Assembly (NCBI RefSeq): GCF_009862265.1
Contig: NZ_WWGX01000055.1
Location: 1-64,000 of the forward strand
Origin: Streptomyces sp. SID8352
GTDB taxonomy: Bacteria > Actinomycetota > Actinomycetes > Streptomycetales > Streptomycetaceae
Length of the DNA stretch: 64,000 nt
Direction: 5' to 3'
Shown: piece after piece, positions 33,366 to 41,666 of the stretch
Numbering within the stretch: position 1 is the stretch's first letter
Layout of the letters: each line of letters starts with the position of its first letter
Notes under the pieces: generated by a model
The model's database searches: none
What the model was told of the DNA's origin: nothing
The model's input: only the letters and a program-made list of their open reading frames with translations
Program-made: the position numbers and the translations under genes

Positions 33366-36300
33366 ATGGCCACCGACCTGGAGACGGGTGCGTACGACGC
33401 CGCCGACGCCGGCACCTACGAGGTGCTGCGCGACCGGCTGGCCGCCCAGGCCGCCGAGCTGGCCCGGCGCGCCGAGGACCTCAACACCCGCCGGGTGGAG
33501 GAGTTCGGCTCGGCCCGGCTCGAACTCGCCGGCACCGAACGGCTGCGCACCGAGCGGCCCGGGGTGCCCCGCGACATCGTCGCCGTCGGCGACGCCCTGC
33601 TGCTCGGCACCGCGGGCCGGTCCACCGCCGGCACCACCGAGGTGGCCGACGTCTTCACGCTCCACGACCGGGCACTGAACCCGCTGCCCGAGGACGCCGT
33701 CCCCGGACTGCTCGACGACCCGTCCTTCCGCCGGGAGTTCGCGGAACTGCACCGCTACTACCGGCAGGCCCGGCTGCTGCGACTGCGGCCCGTCGACGGG
33801 CGGCTGCTGGCCGTCTTCCGCACCGGCGAGAAGGCCGCCGACATCCGCGTCCTGCGCTGGACGCTCACCGACGACGGGCGGGCCGTCTTCCTCGACGCGC
33901 GCGGCGAACGCGACGACGCCTTCCCGCCGCCCCACGACGTCACCTGGACCGCGGCCACCCGCGAGGACCACGTCCTCGGCCGCCACCCCCATGTCTCGGT
34001 GGGCGGCGAGCTGTTCGTCACCACCGTCGGCGGCGCCCTGACCGTCAAGCTGGAGGACGACACCGAGACCGGCGAGGGCGTCCACGGCGAGCCCGTCGAC
34101 GAACCCCTCCAGGCCCTCGCCGACGCGGACATCGCCCACGCCCGGGTCGGCGCCCTGATCCTGCTGCGTGTGCGGCCGTACAAGGAGGAGACCTACCGGC
34201 ACCTGGTCTTCAACACCCTGACCCGGACGGTGGTCCGGCTCGACGGGATCGGCCTCGCCTGCCGCCGCCTCCCCGACGACCAGGGCATCGTCTTCCCCGG
34301 CGGCTACTGCCTGGCCACCGGCGCCCACAAGACGTACGGACTCGACGCCTCCCGGCTGGAGTTCGAGCGCGAGGTGCGCTCGCCCAACGGCGAGGACGTG
34401 CTGTACGCCTTCCACGCGCGCGGCGAGAGCCGGGCGCTGCTGCTGTCGTACAACACCATCCGCAAGGAGGTCGCCAACCCGCTGCCCTGCCGCGGCTGGG
34501 CACTGGCCGGCGACGGGACCTTCGCGGTGCTGCGGGCGGACGGCGACGAACCGGCCCGGACGCACCCGGTGCAGCTCTGGGACTCGCCCTACCTCTCCGA
34601 CGCCCACGCCGCCGCCCGGCCCGCCGGCAGCGGACCGCTGGCCCGGGTCGGCAACGCCGACCTGGTGCGCGGCATCGCCGCCTGTCTCTCGGTGGCCGCC
34701 CTCGTCGCCGACGGCGTCACCACCGCCGAGGGCTACCGGGCGCTGGCCGACGGCTGCGTCCGGGCCGCCGACGCCCACCACTGGCTGGACGACGCCGAAC
34801 TGGGCGCCCTGGCCGGGGCGCTGGAGGCGGTGCGGGAGACGGCCGAGCAGGTGCTCGGCGAGTTCGAGACCGTCCGCGATCTGACCCGGCGGGCCGCCGA
34901 GGCCCGCGACACGGCCGCCGAACGGATCGCGGCGGCCGTGCGGCGGCTGCGCGGCGAGGCCCCCCGCGACGCGGCGTCCTGGGTCGAGGGGCTGACCGAA
35001 CTGCGGTACGCCCACGGGCAGTTGCTCAATGTCAAGGAGCTGCGCCACGCCGACGCCGAGGCGATCGACGCCCTCGCGGAGGAGGCCGAGCGGTCCCTGG
35101 CCGACCTCGGGCAGCGGGCCGTCGCCTTCCTCGCCCGCGAGGACGCCTTCGACGCCCAGCACGAGGAGGCGGAACGGCTCGTCGCGGACGCCGGGTCCCT
35201 GGCCACCGTCGCCGAGGCCGCCCCCGTCGCCGCCCGGCTCGACGAACTCGCCGACGGGCTGCGCACGGTCACCGACGTGGTCGCCGGGCTCGACATGGGC
35301 GACGCCACCGTCCGCACCGCCCTCCTGGAGCGCATCGCCGGGGTCCTGGCCGGGGTCAACCGCGCCCGCGCCACCCTCGACTCCCGCCGCCGGGCGCTCC
35401 AGGACCGCGAGGGCCGCGCCGAGTTCGCCGCCGAGACGGCCCTGCTCGGCCAGGCGGTCACCGCCGCCCTCGCCGCCGCCGACACCCCCGAGCGGTGCGA
35501 CGACCAGCTCGCCCGGCTGCTCGCCCGGCTGGAGGACCTGGAGTCCCGGTTCGCCGAGTTCGACGGCTTCCTCGCGGAGCTGGCCGACAAGCGGACCGAG
35601 GTCTACGACGCCCTCGCCGCCCGCAAGCAGTCCCTCGCCGACGAACGCGCCCGCCGCGCCGAACAGCTGGCGGCCTCGGCCGCCCGCATCCTGGAGACCG
35701 TCGCCCGGCGCTCCGCCGTCCTCCCCGACGCCGACGCGGTCAGCGCCCACTTCGCCTCCGACCCCATGGTCGCCAAGGTCCGGCGCACCGCCGAGGACCT
35801 GCGCGCGCTCGGCGACACCGTCCGGGCGGAGGAACTGGACGGACGCCTCAAGTCCGCCCGGCAGGAGGCCGTCCGCGCCCTGCGCGACCGCACCGACCTC
35901 TACGCCGACGACGGCCGCACCCTGCGCCTGGGCAGCCACCGCTTCGCCGTCAACACCCAGCCCCTCGACCTCACCCTCGTTCCGCACGAGGACGGCCTCG
36001 CCTTCGCCCTCACCGGCACCGACTACCGGGCCCCCGTCACCGACCTCGGCTTCGCCGCCCCGGGGGACCACCGGGACCGCACGCTGCCCTCGGAGTCGCC
36101 CGCCGTCTACCGCGCCGAGCACCTCGCCGCCCGGCTGCTGCGCGAGCACGGCCCCGAGTCGCTCGCCGCGGCCGACCTGCCCGCCCTGGCCCGGGACACG
36201 GCCCGGGAGGCGTACGACGAGGGGTACGAGGCCGGGGTGCACGACACGGACGCGGTGGCCCTGCTCACCGCGCTGCTGCCGCTGTACGAGACGGCCGGGA

Positions 36301-38573
36301 CGCTGCGCCACGAGCCCGCCGCCCGCGCCGCCGCCCAGTTGTTCTGGGCGCACGGCACCACGCCCGGGGAGCGCCAGTCCTGGACCCGCCGGGCCCGCTC
36401 GCTGGCCCGCGCCCGCGCCGCCTTCGGCGCCGGCCCCGCCGTCGACGACCTCCGCGGCGAACTGGCCCGCGCCCTGGAGGCGTGGAGCCCGGGCGCGGGG
36501 AACGGCCCGGCGGACGGGGACGGCGGGGGAGCCGGCCGCGGGGGGCGGGCGCGCCCGGGCGGTCCCGGGAGCCCCGGGGAGCCCTGGGGGCCGGACGGCG
36601 GCCGGGAGGCCGGGAGCGGCGGCGGGACCGTCCCCGTCGGCCCCGGTGGCCCCGGGGCGACGGCTCCGGGTGGTCCCGGCGGCCGGGGCGGGGCGTACGC
36701 CTCCGGTACCGGGAGCGCCTCCGGTACCGGGACCTCCGCGAGCCCTGGGAGCCCCGGAGGGTCCCGGGGCCCCGGGCACCCGTCCGGTCCCGGCGGGCGG
36801 CCCGGGGCCGTGAGCCCGGAGGCCCACGCCTCCGCCGCCTACCTCTTCGACGAACTCACCCTCGCTCCCGAGGGTTTCGTCCTCGGCGCCGCCACCCGCA
36901 CCCTGCTGGAGAAGTTCCGCCGCACCGTCGGCGGCCCCGCCTACGACGACGACCTGGCCGCCCTCGACGACCTCGCCGCCCGGCGCCAGCTCGTCGAGGC
37001 GTGGCTGTCGTCGTACGCCGCCGCCACCGGCACCGGACTCACCGCCGGCGACCTGGCCGAGGCGGTGGCCGCCGAACTCTGCCCGGACCTGCCCCGGTAC
37101 GACGGCGACGCCCCGCCGACCGCCGTGGTCGAGGGACTGCTCGGCACCCACCCGCGCGTCGAGGGCGGCCGGATGGAGCTGCGGCTCGACGAGTTCCTGG
37201 CCCGCACCGGCCGGTTCGCCGCGCACGACGTGCCCGCCTTCCGCGCCCACCAGCGGCGGCGGACCGCCCTGGTGGCCGCCGAGCGCGCTCGGCTGCGCCT
37301 GGACGACCACCGGCCCCGCGTCATGTCCGCCTTCGTACGCAACCGGCTGGTCGACGAGGTGTACCTGCCGCTCATCGGCGACAGCCTCGCCAAGCAACTG
37401 GGCGCCGTCGGCGGCGACAAGCGCACCGACACCGGCGGGATGCTCCTGCTGCTCTCCCCGCCCGGCTACGGCAAGACCACCCTCGTCGAGTACGTCGCCG
37501 AGCGGCTGGGCCTGATGCTGGTGAAGATCAGCGGGCCCGCGCTCGGCCACGACGTCACCTCGCTGGACCCGGCCGACGCGCCCAACGCCACCGCCCGCCA
37601 GGAGATCGAGAAGGTCAACTTCGCCCTGGCGTCCGCCAACAACACCCTGCTCTACCTCGACGACATCCAGCACACCTCGCCCGAACTCCTCCAGAAGTTC
37701 ATCCCGCTGTGCGACGCCACCCGTCGCGTCGACGGCGTCCTGGACGGCCGCCCCCGCACCTACGACCTGCGCGGCAAGCGCTTCGCCGTCTGCATGGCCG
37801 GCAACCCGTACACCGAGTCCGGCGCCCGCTTCCAGGTGCCCGACATGCTCGCCAACCGGGCCGACGTGTGGAACCTGGGCGACGTGCTGACCGGCAAGGA
37901 GGAGGTGTTCGCGCTCAGCTTCCTGGAGAACGCGCTGACCGCCAACCCGGTGCTCGCCCCGCTCGCCGGGCGCGACCGGGCCGACCTCGGCCTGCTGGTC
38001 CGCCTCGCCGCCGGCGACCCCACCGCCCGCGCCGACCGGCTCGTCCACCCGTACCCCCGGGCCGAGCTGGAGCGCGTACTGGCCGTGCTGCGGCATCTGC
38101 TGGCGGCACGGGAGACGGTGCTCGCGGTCAACGCCGCCTATATCGCCTCGGCGGCCCAGACGGACGACGCGCGCACCGAGCCGCCGTTCCGCCTCCAGGG
38201 CTCGTACCGCAACATGAACAAGATCGCCCAGCGGATCCACCCGGTCATGAACGACGCGGAGCGCTCCGCCGTCCTCGACGACCACTACACCGCGGAGGCC
38301 CAGACCCTGGCCCACGGGGCCGAGGCGAACCTCCTCAAGCTGGCCGAACTGCGCGGCACCCTCACCCCGGAGCAGGCGGACCGCTGGGCCGAGGTGCGCG
38401 CCGCCCATGTGCGCGCCCGCGTCCTCGGCGGTCCCGAGGACGACCCGCTGGTCCGCGCGGTCGCCGCGCTCGGCCTCCTCGCGGACCGGGTCGCCGCCGT
38501 CGAGACGGCCATCTCCCGCGCCGCCGATCCGCGTCGTCTGCTCGCCGCCCCGCCCACCCGAAAGGAGCCGTGA
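33366..38573 (+). CDS. Giant AAA+ ATPase of the 'DNA repair ATPase' (DUF3686-like) family
   Basis: 1735 residues. The N-terminal ~450 residues are rich in beta-propeller-like strands (DUF3686-like). A long helical/coiled-coil part (~470-900) is followed by a globular segment and then a Gly/Pro-rich spacer (~1041-1148). The C-terminal AAA+ domain has Walker A GYGKTTL (~1365), Walker B LLYLDDIQ (~1428) and MAGNPYTESG as sensor 1 region. The family name implies DNA repair, but I see no nuclease or helicase motif, and the flotillin partner suggests a membrane-linked remodelling machine. ATG follows CGAAGGGAACACC. The stop overlaps a downstream small membrane gene. Confidence 0.82.
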   Translation: MATDLETGAYDAADAGTYEVLRDRLAAQAAELARRAEDLNTRRVEEFGSARLELAGTERLRTERPGVPRDIVAVGDALLLGTAGRSTAGTTEVADVFTLHDRALNPLPEDAVPGLLDDPSFRREFAELHRYYRQARLLRLRPVDGRLLAVFRTGEKAADIRVLRWTLTDDGRAVFLDARGERDDAFPPPHDVTWTAATREDHVLGRHPHVSVGGELFVTTVGGALTVKLEDDTETGEGVHGEPVDEPLQALADADIAHARVGALILLRVRPYKEETYRHLVFNTLTRTVVRLDGIGLACRRLPDDQGIVFPGGYCLATGAHKTYGLDASRLEFEREVRSPNGEDVLYAFHARGESRALLLSYNTIRKEVANPLPCRGWALAGDGTFAVLRADGDEPARTHPVQLWDSPYLSDAHAAARPAGSGPLARVGNADLVRGIAACLSVAALVADGVTTAEGYRALADGCVRAADAHHWLDDAELGALAGALEAVRETAEQVLGEFETVRDLTRRAAEARDTAAERIAAAVRRLRGEAPRDAASWVEGLTELRYAHGQLLNVKELRHADAEAIDALAEEAERSLADLGQRAVAFLAREDAFDAQHEEAERLVADAGSLATVAEAAPVAARLDELADGLRTVTDVVAGLDMGDATVRTALLERIAGVLAGVNRARATLDSRRRALQDREGRAEFAAETALLGQAVTAALAAADTPERCDDQLARLLARLEDLESRFAEFDGFLAELADKRTEVYDALAARKQSLADERARRAEQLAASAARILETVARRSAVLPDADAVSAHFASDPMVAKVRRTAEDLRALGDTVRAEELDGRLKSARQEAVRALRDRTDLYADDGRTLRLGSHRFAVNTQPLDLTLVPHEDGLAFALTGTDYRAPVTDLGFAAPGDHRDRTLPSESPAVYRAEHLAARLLREHGPESLAAADLPALARDTAREAYDEGYEAGVHDTDAVALLTALLPLYETAGTLRHEPAARAAAQLFWAHGTTPGERQSWTRRARSLARARAAFGAGPAVDDLRGELARALEAWSPGAGNGPADGDGGGAGRGGRARPGGPGSPGEPWGPDGGREAGSGGGTVPVGPGGPGATAPGGPGGRGGAYASGTGSASGTGTSASPGSPGGSRGPGHPSGPGGRPGAVSPEAHASAAYLFDELTLAPEGFVLGAATRTLLEKFRRTVGGPAYDDDLAALDDLAARRQLVEAWLSSYAAATGTGLTAGDLAEAVAAELCPDLPRYDGDAPPTAVVEGLLGTHPRVEGGRMELRLDEFLARTGRFAAHDVPAFRAHQRRRTALVAAERARLRLDDHRPRVMSAFVRNRLVDEVYLPLIGDSLAKQLGAVGGDKRTDTGGMLLLLSPPGYGKTTLVEYVAERLGLMLVKISGPALGHDVTSLDPADAPNATARQEIEKVNFALASANNTLLYLDDIQHTSPELLQKFIPLCDATRRVDGVLDGRPRTYDLRGKRFAVCMAGNPYTESGARFQVPDMLANRADVWNLGDVLTGKEEVFALSFLENALTANPVLAPLAGRDRADLGLLVRLAAGDPTARADRLVHPYPRAELERVLAVLRHLLAARETVLAVNAAYIASAAQTDDARTEPPFRLQGSYRNMNKIAQRIHPVMNDAERSAVLDDHYTAEAQTLAHGAEANLLKLAELRGTLTPEQADRWAEVRAAHVRARVLGGPEDDPLVRAVAALGLLADRVAAVETAISRAADPRRLLAAPPTRKEP

Positions 38574-38575
38574 CG

Positions 38576-38761
38576 GTGTATCCCTTCCTCGCCCCGCTCG
38601 CCCCCGCCCTCCTGATCGTGGCCCTGAGCACCGCCGTCCTCGTCCGCCGCGACCGCCGCCGGATGGCCCCGGCCGCCGACGCCGGTCGCGCCGAGGGCGC
38701 CGGGCGCGAGCGACGCCTCCGGAACCCGCTCCGCCGCCTCCGGCGCACCCCTCGCACCTGA
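38576..38761 (+). CDS. Small single-helix membrane protein coupled to the ATPase gene
   Basis: 61 residues: one N-terminal membrane helix (FLAPLAPALLIVALSTAVLV) followed by a strongly basic tail (RRDRRRM, RNPLRRLRRTPRT). The start is GTG 38576, 8 nt after AAAGGAG; GTG 38570, overlapping the ATPase stop, is the alternative. The position and helix suggest a membrane anchor or adaptor for the ATPase/flotillin complex. No family recognised. Confidence 0.6.
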   Translation: MYPFLAPLAPALLIVALSTAVLVRRDRRRMAPAADAGRAEGAGRERRLRNPLRRLRRTPRT

Positions 38762-38765
38762 CGGC

Positions 38766-38788
38766 CGCCGCCCGGGACGGGGGCGGCG
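38766..38788 (+). terminator. Hairpin after the flotillin-ATPase module
   Basis: An 8-bp stem CGCCGCCC/GGGCGGCG with a 7-nt loop, 4 nt after the small membrane gene's stop. Confidence 0.45.
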
Positions 38789-38927
38789 CCGGGGGGTACC
38801 GCGGTGCCGGGCCGCTGGAACGGAAGCACCTGACCAGGGGGGCCGCGCGCGTGTCCGGCCCCCTCGGGCCCCGTACGGATGGGAGGGTGTGGGAGCCCAC
38901 CGCCGCCCCACGGAGAGACCTCCTCGC

Positions 38928-39602
38928 ATGGCCGTCATCCACCAGACCGTCCTCAAGCCCGACAAGATGGAACTGCTGGCCGCCTGGCTGCCCTCCCGGC
39001 CGTGGTACCGCGGCGGCGCGGAGGGGCCGGAGCCGGTCAAGGCGGGCGGCTTCCGGCTCGACGACCCGCGGGGTGCCGTCGGCATCGAGTTCATGATGGT
39101 CAACGACGTCTCCGGACTGCGCCCGGCCGCCTATCTGGTGCCGCTGGCCTACCGGGGCGCCCCGCTCGACGGGGCCGCGGAGGAGGCCCTCATCGGCGTC
39201 GCGGAGCACGGGGTGCTGGGACGCCGCTGGGTCTACGACGCCCTGCGCGATCCGGTGGCGGTGGCCCAGTTGGTGGCCCTGCTGGAGGGCCGGACGCGGG
39301 CCCAGCACCAGGACCTCAGCGACACCCCCGACGACGAACTCGTCCTCTCCCGCGCGGAGGACGCCGCCCCCGGCGCGGTGGACCCCGCGGCGGCGGAGGC
39401 GACCGACGACGCCGAGGGCACGGTGCTGACCTTCCCGCACGGCGCGGCCCTGCGCCTGCACCGCGCCCTGCGCCCGGCCCCCGGCGACGCCCCGGCGGCG
39501 GCACCGGAGGGGACGTCCCGGCTCACGGGCGTCTGGACGGCCGGGGACGACCGCCGCGTACGGGGCCTGCTCGCCGTCCTGCGCACGGGCCCGCGCCCCT
39601 GA
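38928..39602 (+). CDS. Stand-alone maltokinase N-terminal cap-like protein
   Basis: 224 residues. It begins MAVIHQTVLKPDKMELLAAWLPSRPWYRGG, the pattern of the N-terminal cap of Mak-type maltokinases, but no kinase domain follows; it ends in an Ala/Pro/Arg-rich segment (GVWTAGDDRRVRGLLAVLRTG). Such free cap-like proteins recur in Streptomyces; the function is unknown and kinase activity is not expected. It is 166 bp downstream of the ATPase module on the same strand, after a hairpin, so probably independent. Confidence 0.75.
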   Translation: MAVIHQTVLKPDKMELLAAWLPSRPWYRGGAEGPEPVKAGGFRLDDPRGAVGIEFMMVNDVSGLRPAAYLVPLAYRGAPLDGAAEEALIGVAEHGVLGRRWVYDALRDPVAVAQLVALLEGRTRAQHQDLSDTPDDELVLSRAEDAAPGAVDPAAAEATDDAEGTVLTFPHGAALRLHRALRPAPGDAPAAAPEGTSRLTGVWTAGDDRRVRGLLAVLRTGPRP

Positions 39603-40069
39603 CACCGGCGTCGCCGCGCGGGAGCCCCATGCCGGGGCGCTGGCGATCGGGGTCCCTGTGACCGTCGAACGCCGGTGTCCCGCAGCGCTGTTGGCACGGG
39701 GCGGCCATCGGCGCCGGGACCCCCGGGCTACCCGGAACCCCCGGGCTGCTCGGGTCACCCGGAACCCCCGGGCTGCTCGGGTCACGGGGAACCGCCGGAG
39801 CGGCGGCCCGGGACGCTCGACTGATCGAACGGGCGGACCGCGGCACCCGTGCCGGCCCCAGCGCACGGCGGTGACCGCGATGTCGGCAGCCCCCGGAGCG
39901 GCGGATCGCGGCAGCTGGACCGATCGCGCGGACGGACCGCGGCACGCGCGGCGTCGGCAGCGCCCGTACCGCTCCCCGGCGCCCCGGTTGAATCCAACAC
40001 CCGTGCCGCGCGCCCGTGCCGCGCGCCCGTGCCGCGCACCTGCGGCACGCACCCGTGCCGACCGGGCGC
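39603..40069. repeat. Repeat-rich convergent gap
   Basis: 467 bp with no gene. It holds two copies of a 27-bp unit (39731-39757 and 39758-39784, beginning CCCGGAACCCCCGGGCTGCT) plus partial copies, and a run of a 13-bp CCCGTGCCGCGCG unit near 40010-40045. It separates the cap-like gene from the convergent HNH gene. Confidence 0.6.
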
Positions 40070-40963
40070 TCAGCCGGTGGCTGCGGGCCGGGGCTCGCCC
40101 CGGAAGACCTGGCGGGCGTGCCAGTCGCGGTGGACGGCGGCGACGGCGGGCGCGCCCGGCTGGGGCCCGGTGAGGGGCCGCCCGGCGAGCGCCGTCACCT
40201 GCGCCCGCGCGGCGGGTCCGTGACCGACGAAGCTCTGGGAGACGAGGACGCGGTGGCCGTCCCCGACGCCGAGCACCCCCTTGTCGAACAGCTTGTGGTG
40301 CAGTGAGCACAGGCACAGCCCGTTCTCCACGGAGTCCGGGCCGTCGAACGCCCACCAGCGCACATGCGCCGCCTCCAGCCCGACCGGCACCGCGCCGAGG
40401 CGGCCGTCGTAGCCGCAGAAGGCGCACCGGAACTCGTAGGCGGTCAGCACCCGTTCCCGCATCCGGGGGTCCCGCCGCCCGCGCGCCGCCGCGCGCGGCG
40501 CGGGCACGGCCGGTTCCAGCTCCAGCCCGACGGCCTCGCACAACTCGGCGTGCAGGGAGGGCGGGAAGTGCAGGTCGAGCAGGGACCGGGCCATCCGGGA
40601 GCCGAGGCCGGGATCGCGGCGCAGTGCCGCGCGCAGCTCCGGCGCGAGCCGCCCGGCGGCACCCGAGGAGCGGAGCGCGCCCTCACCGGTGCCGGGGGAG
40701 CCGGGCCCGCGGTCGGTGCGCACCTCCCACACCCCGTCGCTGACCAGATGGTGGAAGGGATAGGCGGGCGTCGTCCGGTTCGGCGGCCCGTACTCGGCCA
40801 GCAGCCCCCGCAGCTCCCCCTCGACGGCGCTGTACCGCAGCACCCCGTCGGCATCCGCCTGGAACCGCCCGAGCGCGTACAGCAGCAACAAGGGCTTGTG
40901 CGGCGCCCGGACCCCGTTCCGACTCCACTGCCGCAGCCCCGCCACCCGCTCCAACCAGTCCAT
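40070..40963 (-). CDS. SBD-HNH restriction endonuclease, probably specific for phosphorothioate-modified DNA
   Basis: 297 residues. The N-terminal ~160 residues resemble the sulfur-binding domain of ScoMcrA/SprMcrA-type enzymes (HKPLLLLYALGRF at ~22-34, PFHHLVSDGVWEV at ~69). The C-terminal HNH module is full: CAFC, then LEAAHVRWWAFDGPDSVENGLCLCSLHHKLFDKGVL, which carries H, N, H and the second Cys pair for zinc. Known relatives cut DNA carrying Dnd phosphorothioates, so this would restrict foreign Dnd-modified DNA and is incompatible with a host dnd system; none is in the window. The start is ATG 40963. Confidence 0.83.
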   Translation of the reverse strand: MDWLERVAGLRQWSRNGVRAPHKPLLLLYALGRFQADADGVLRYSAVEGELRGLLAEYGPPNRTTPAYPFHHLVSDGVWEVRTDRGPGSPGTGEGALRSSGAAGRLAPELRAALRRDPGLGSRMARSLLDLHFPPSLHAELCEAVGLELEPAVPAPRAAARGRRDPRMRERVLTAYEFRCAFCGYDGRLGAVPVGLEAAHVRWWAFDGPDSVENGLCLCSLHHKLFDKGVLGVGDGHRVLVSQSFVGHGPAARAQVTALAGRPLTGPQPGAPAVAAVHRDWHARQVFRGEPRPAATG

Positions 40964-41539
40964 GCCCCCGGATCGTAGCCACCGGCCCCGGCACCGGGCC
41001 GAGAGAGAGCCACATCGCGAGACTTACCGGAGACCGAAGTGCTCGGAGCGCATGAAGGACGTCACCGGGCGGACCCAGCGCGACGAGAAGCGGATGAGCG
41101 AGACGGCGATGCCGTCCGCCGAGCGTCCGCGAAGGGCCGATGGCGAGAGGCCGGTTAACCACATCACCGGCCACGGGGGCCGTGCGCGGACGGCTCCTGC
41201 CCCTCGCTCGAGATCGATGGTGGATCGTGTCCTCCCACGTTGGCGTGATGTCCGCCGGACCGTATCCGACGATCGGGACAGTCCGGCAATGAAGTTGTTG
41301 ACAAAGGACGTTGACGGACGAGTGGGACGAAATCGGCTGTCCGGTCCTCGTCGTCGTTCCCGCCATCACAACACGCCGTGGTCTGCGGCAGCCCAATGAC
41401 CTCGACACGGTCGATGTGCGAGTGAGGTGTATGAATCTGTTAACCCGTATTCTCGATGAGTCGAGGTAGAGCTGTGGGTCGCAGCAACGCATAAAGGCTC
41501 AGTTCAGCCTCCTTTCGCCTCTGTCTTCCCCTCTGTAGG
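40964..41539. other. Lower-GC gap before the methylase gene
   Basis: About 580 bp, visibly less GC-rich than its surroundings (AT-containing strings such as GTTGTTGACAAAGG near 41296 and TGTTAACCCGTATTC near 41438). A 115-codon frame at 41052-41399 and frames on the other strand show no domain. TTGACA at 41301 could be a -35, but no matching -10 is seen. A decayed gene at an insertion border is possible. Confidence 0.4.
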
Positions 41540-41580
41540 GCTCACATCAGCGCCTGATCCGCCATGGCGGATGTGTGAGC
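41540..41580. promoter_or_regulatory. Nested palindrome upstream of the methylase gene
   Basis: A perfect 16-bp palindrome ATCCGCCATGGCGGAT (41557-41572) sits inside a second inverted repeat GCTCACA/TGTGAGC (41540-41546, 41574-41580), about 90 bp before the ATG. It is an excellent operator shape, and the gene's own N-terminal HTH is an obvious candidate ligand. A hairpin in RNA is the alternative. Confidence 0.5.
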
Positions 41581-41666
41581 ACCGAGGATGCGCGCTTGGT
41601 CCATCCGTCTTGCACACCGTACGGTCCCTGCATCGGAAGCCAACCGCCCAACCATCCGGAGGAGCC

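Noticed and set aside
31779..40541. Open frame of 2920 codons on the minus strand across the flotillin-ATPase region
   Set aside because: It is antisense to two clear domain-bearing genes. Its product is Gly/Val/Arg-rich without domains, the expected shadow of GC-rich codon bias.
41052..41399. 115-codon frame upstream of the methylase
   Set aside because: No family resemblance, weak ribosome site and Arg-rich composition; may be a remnant but cannot be supported.
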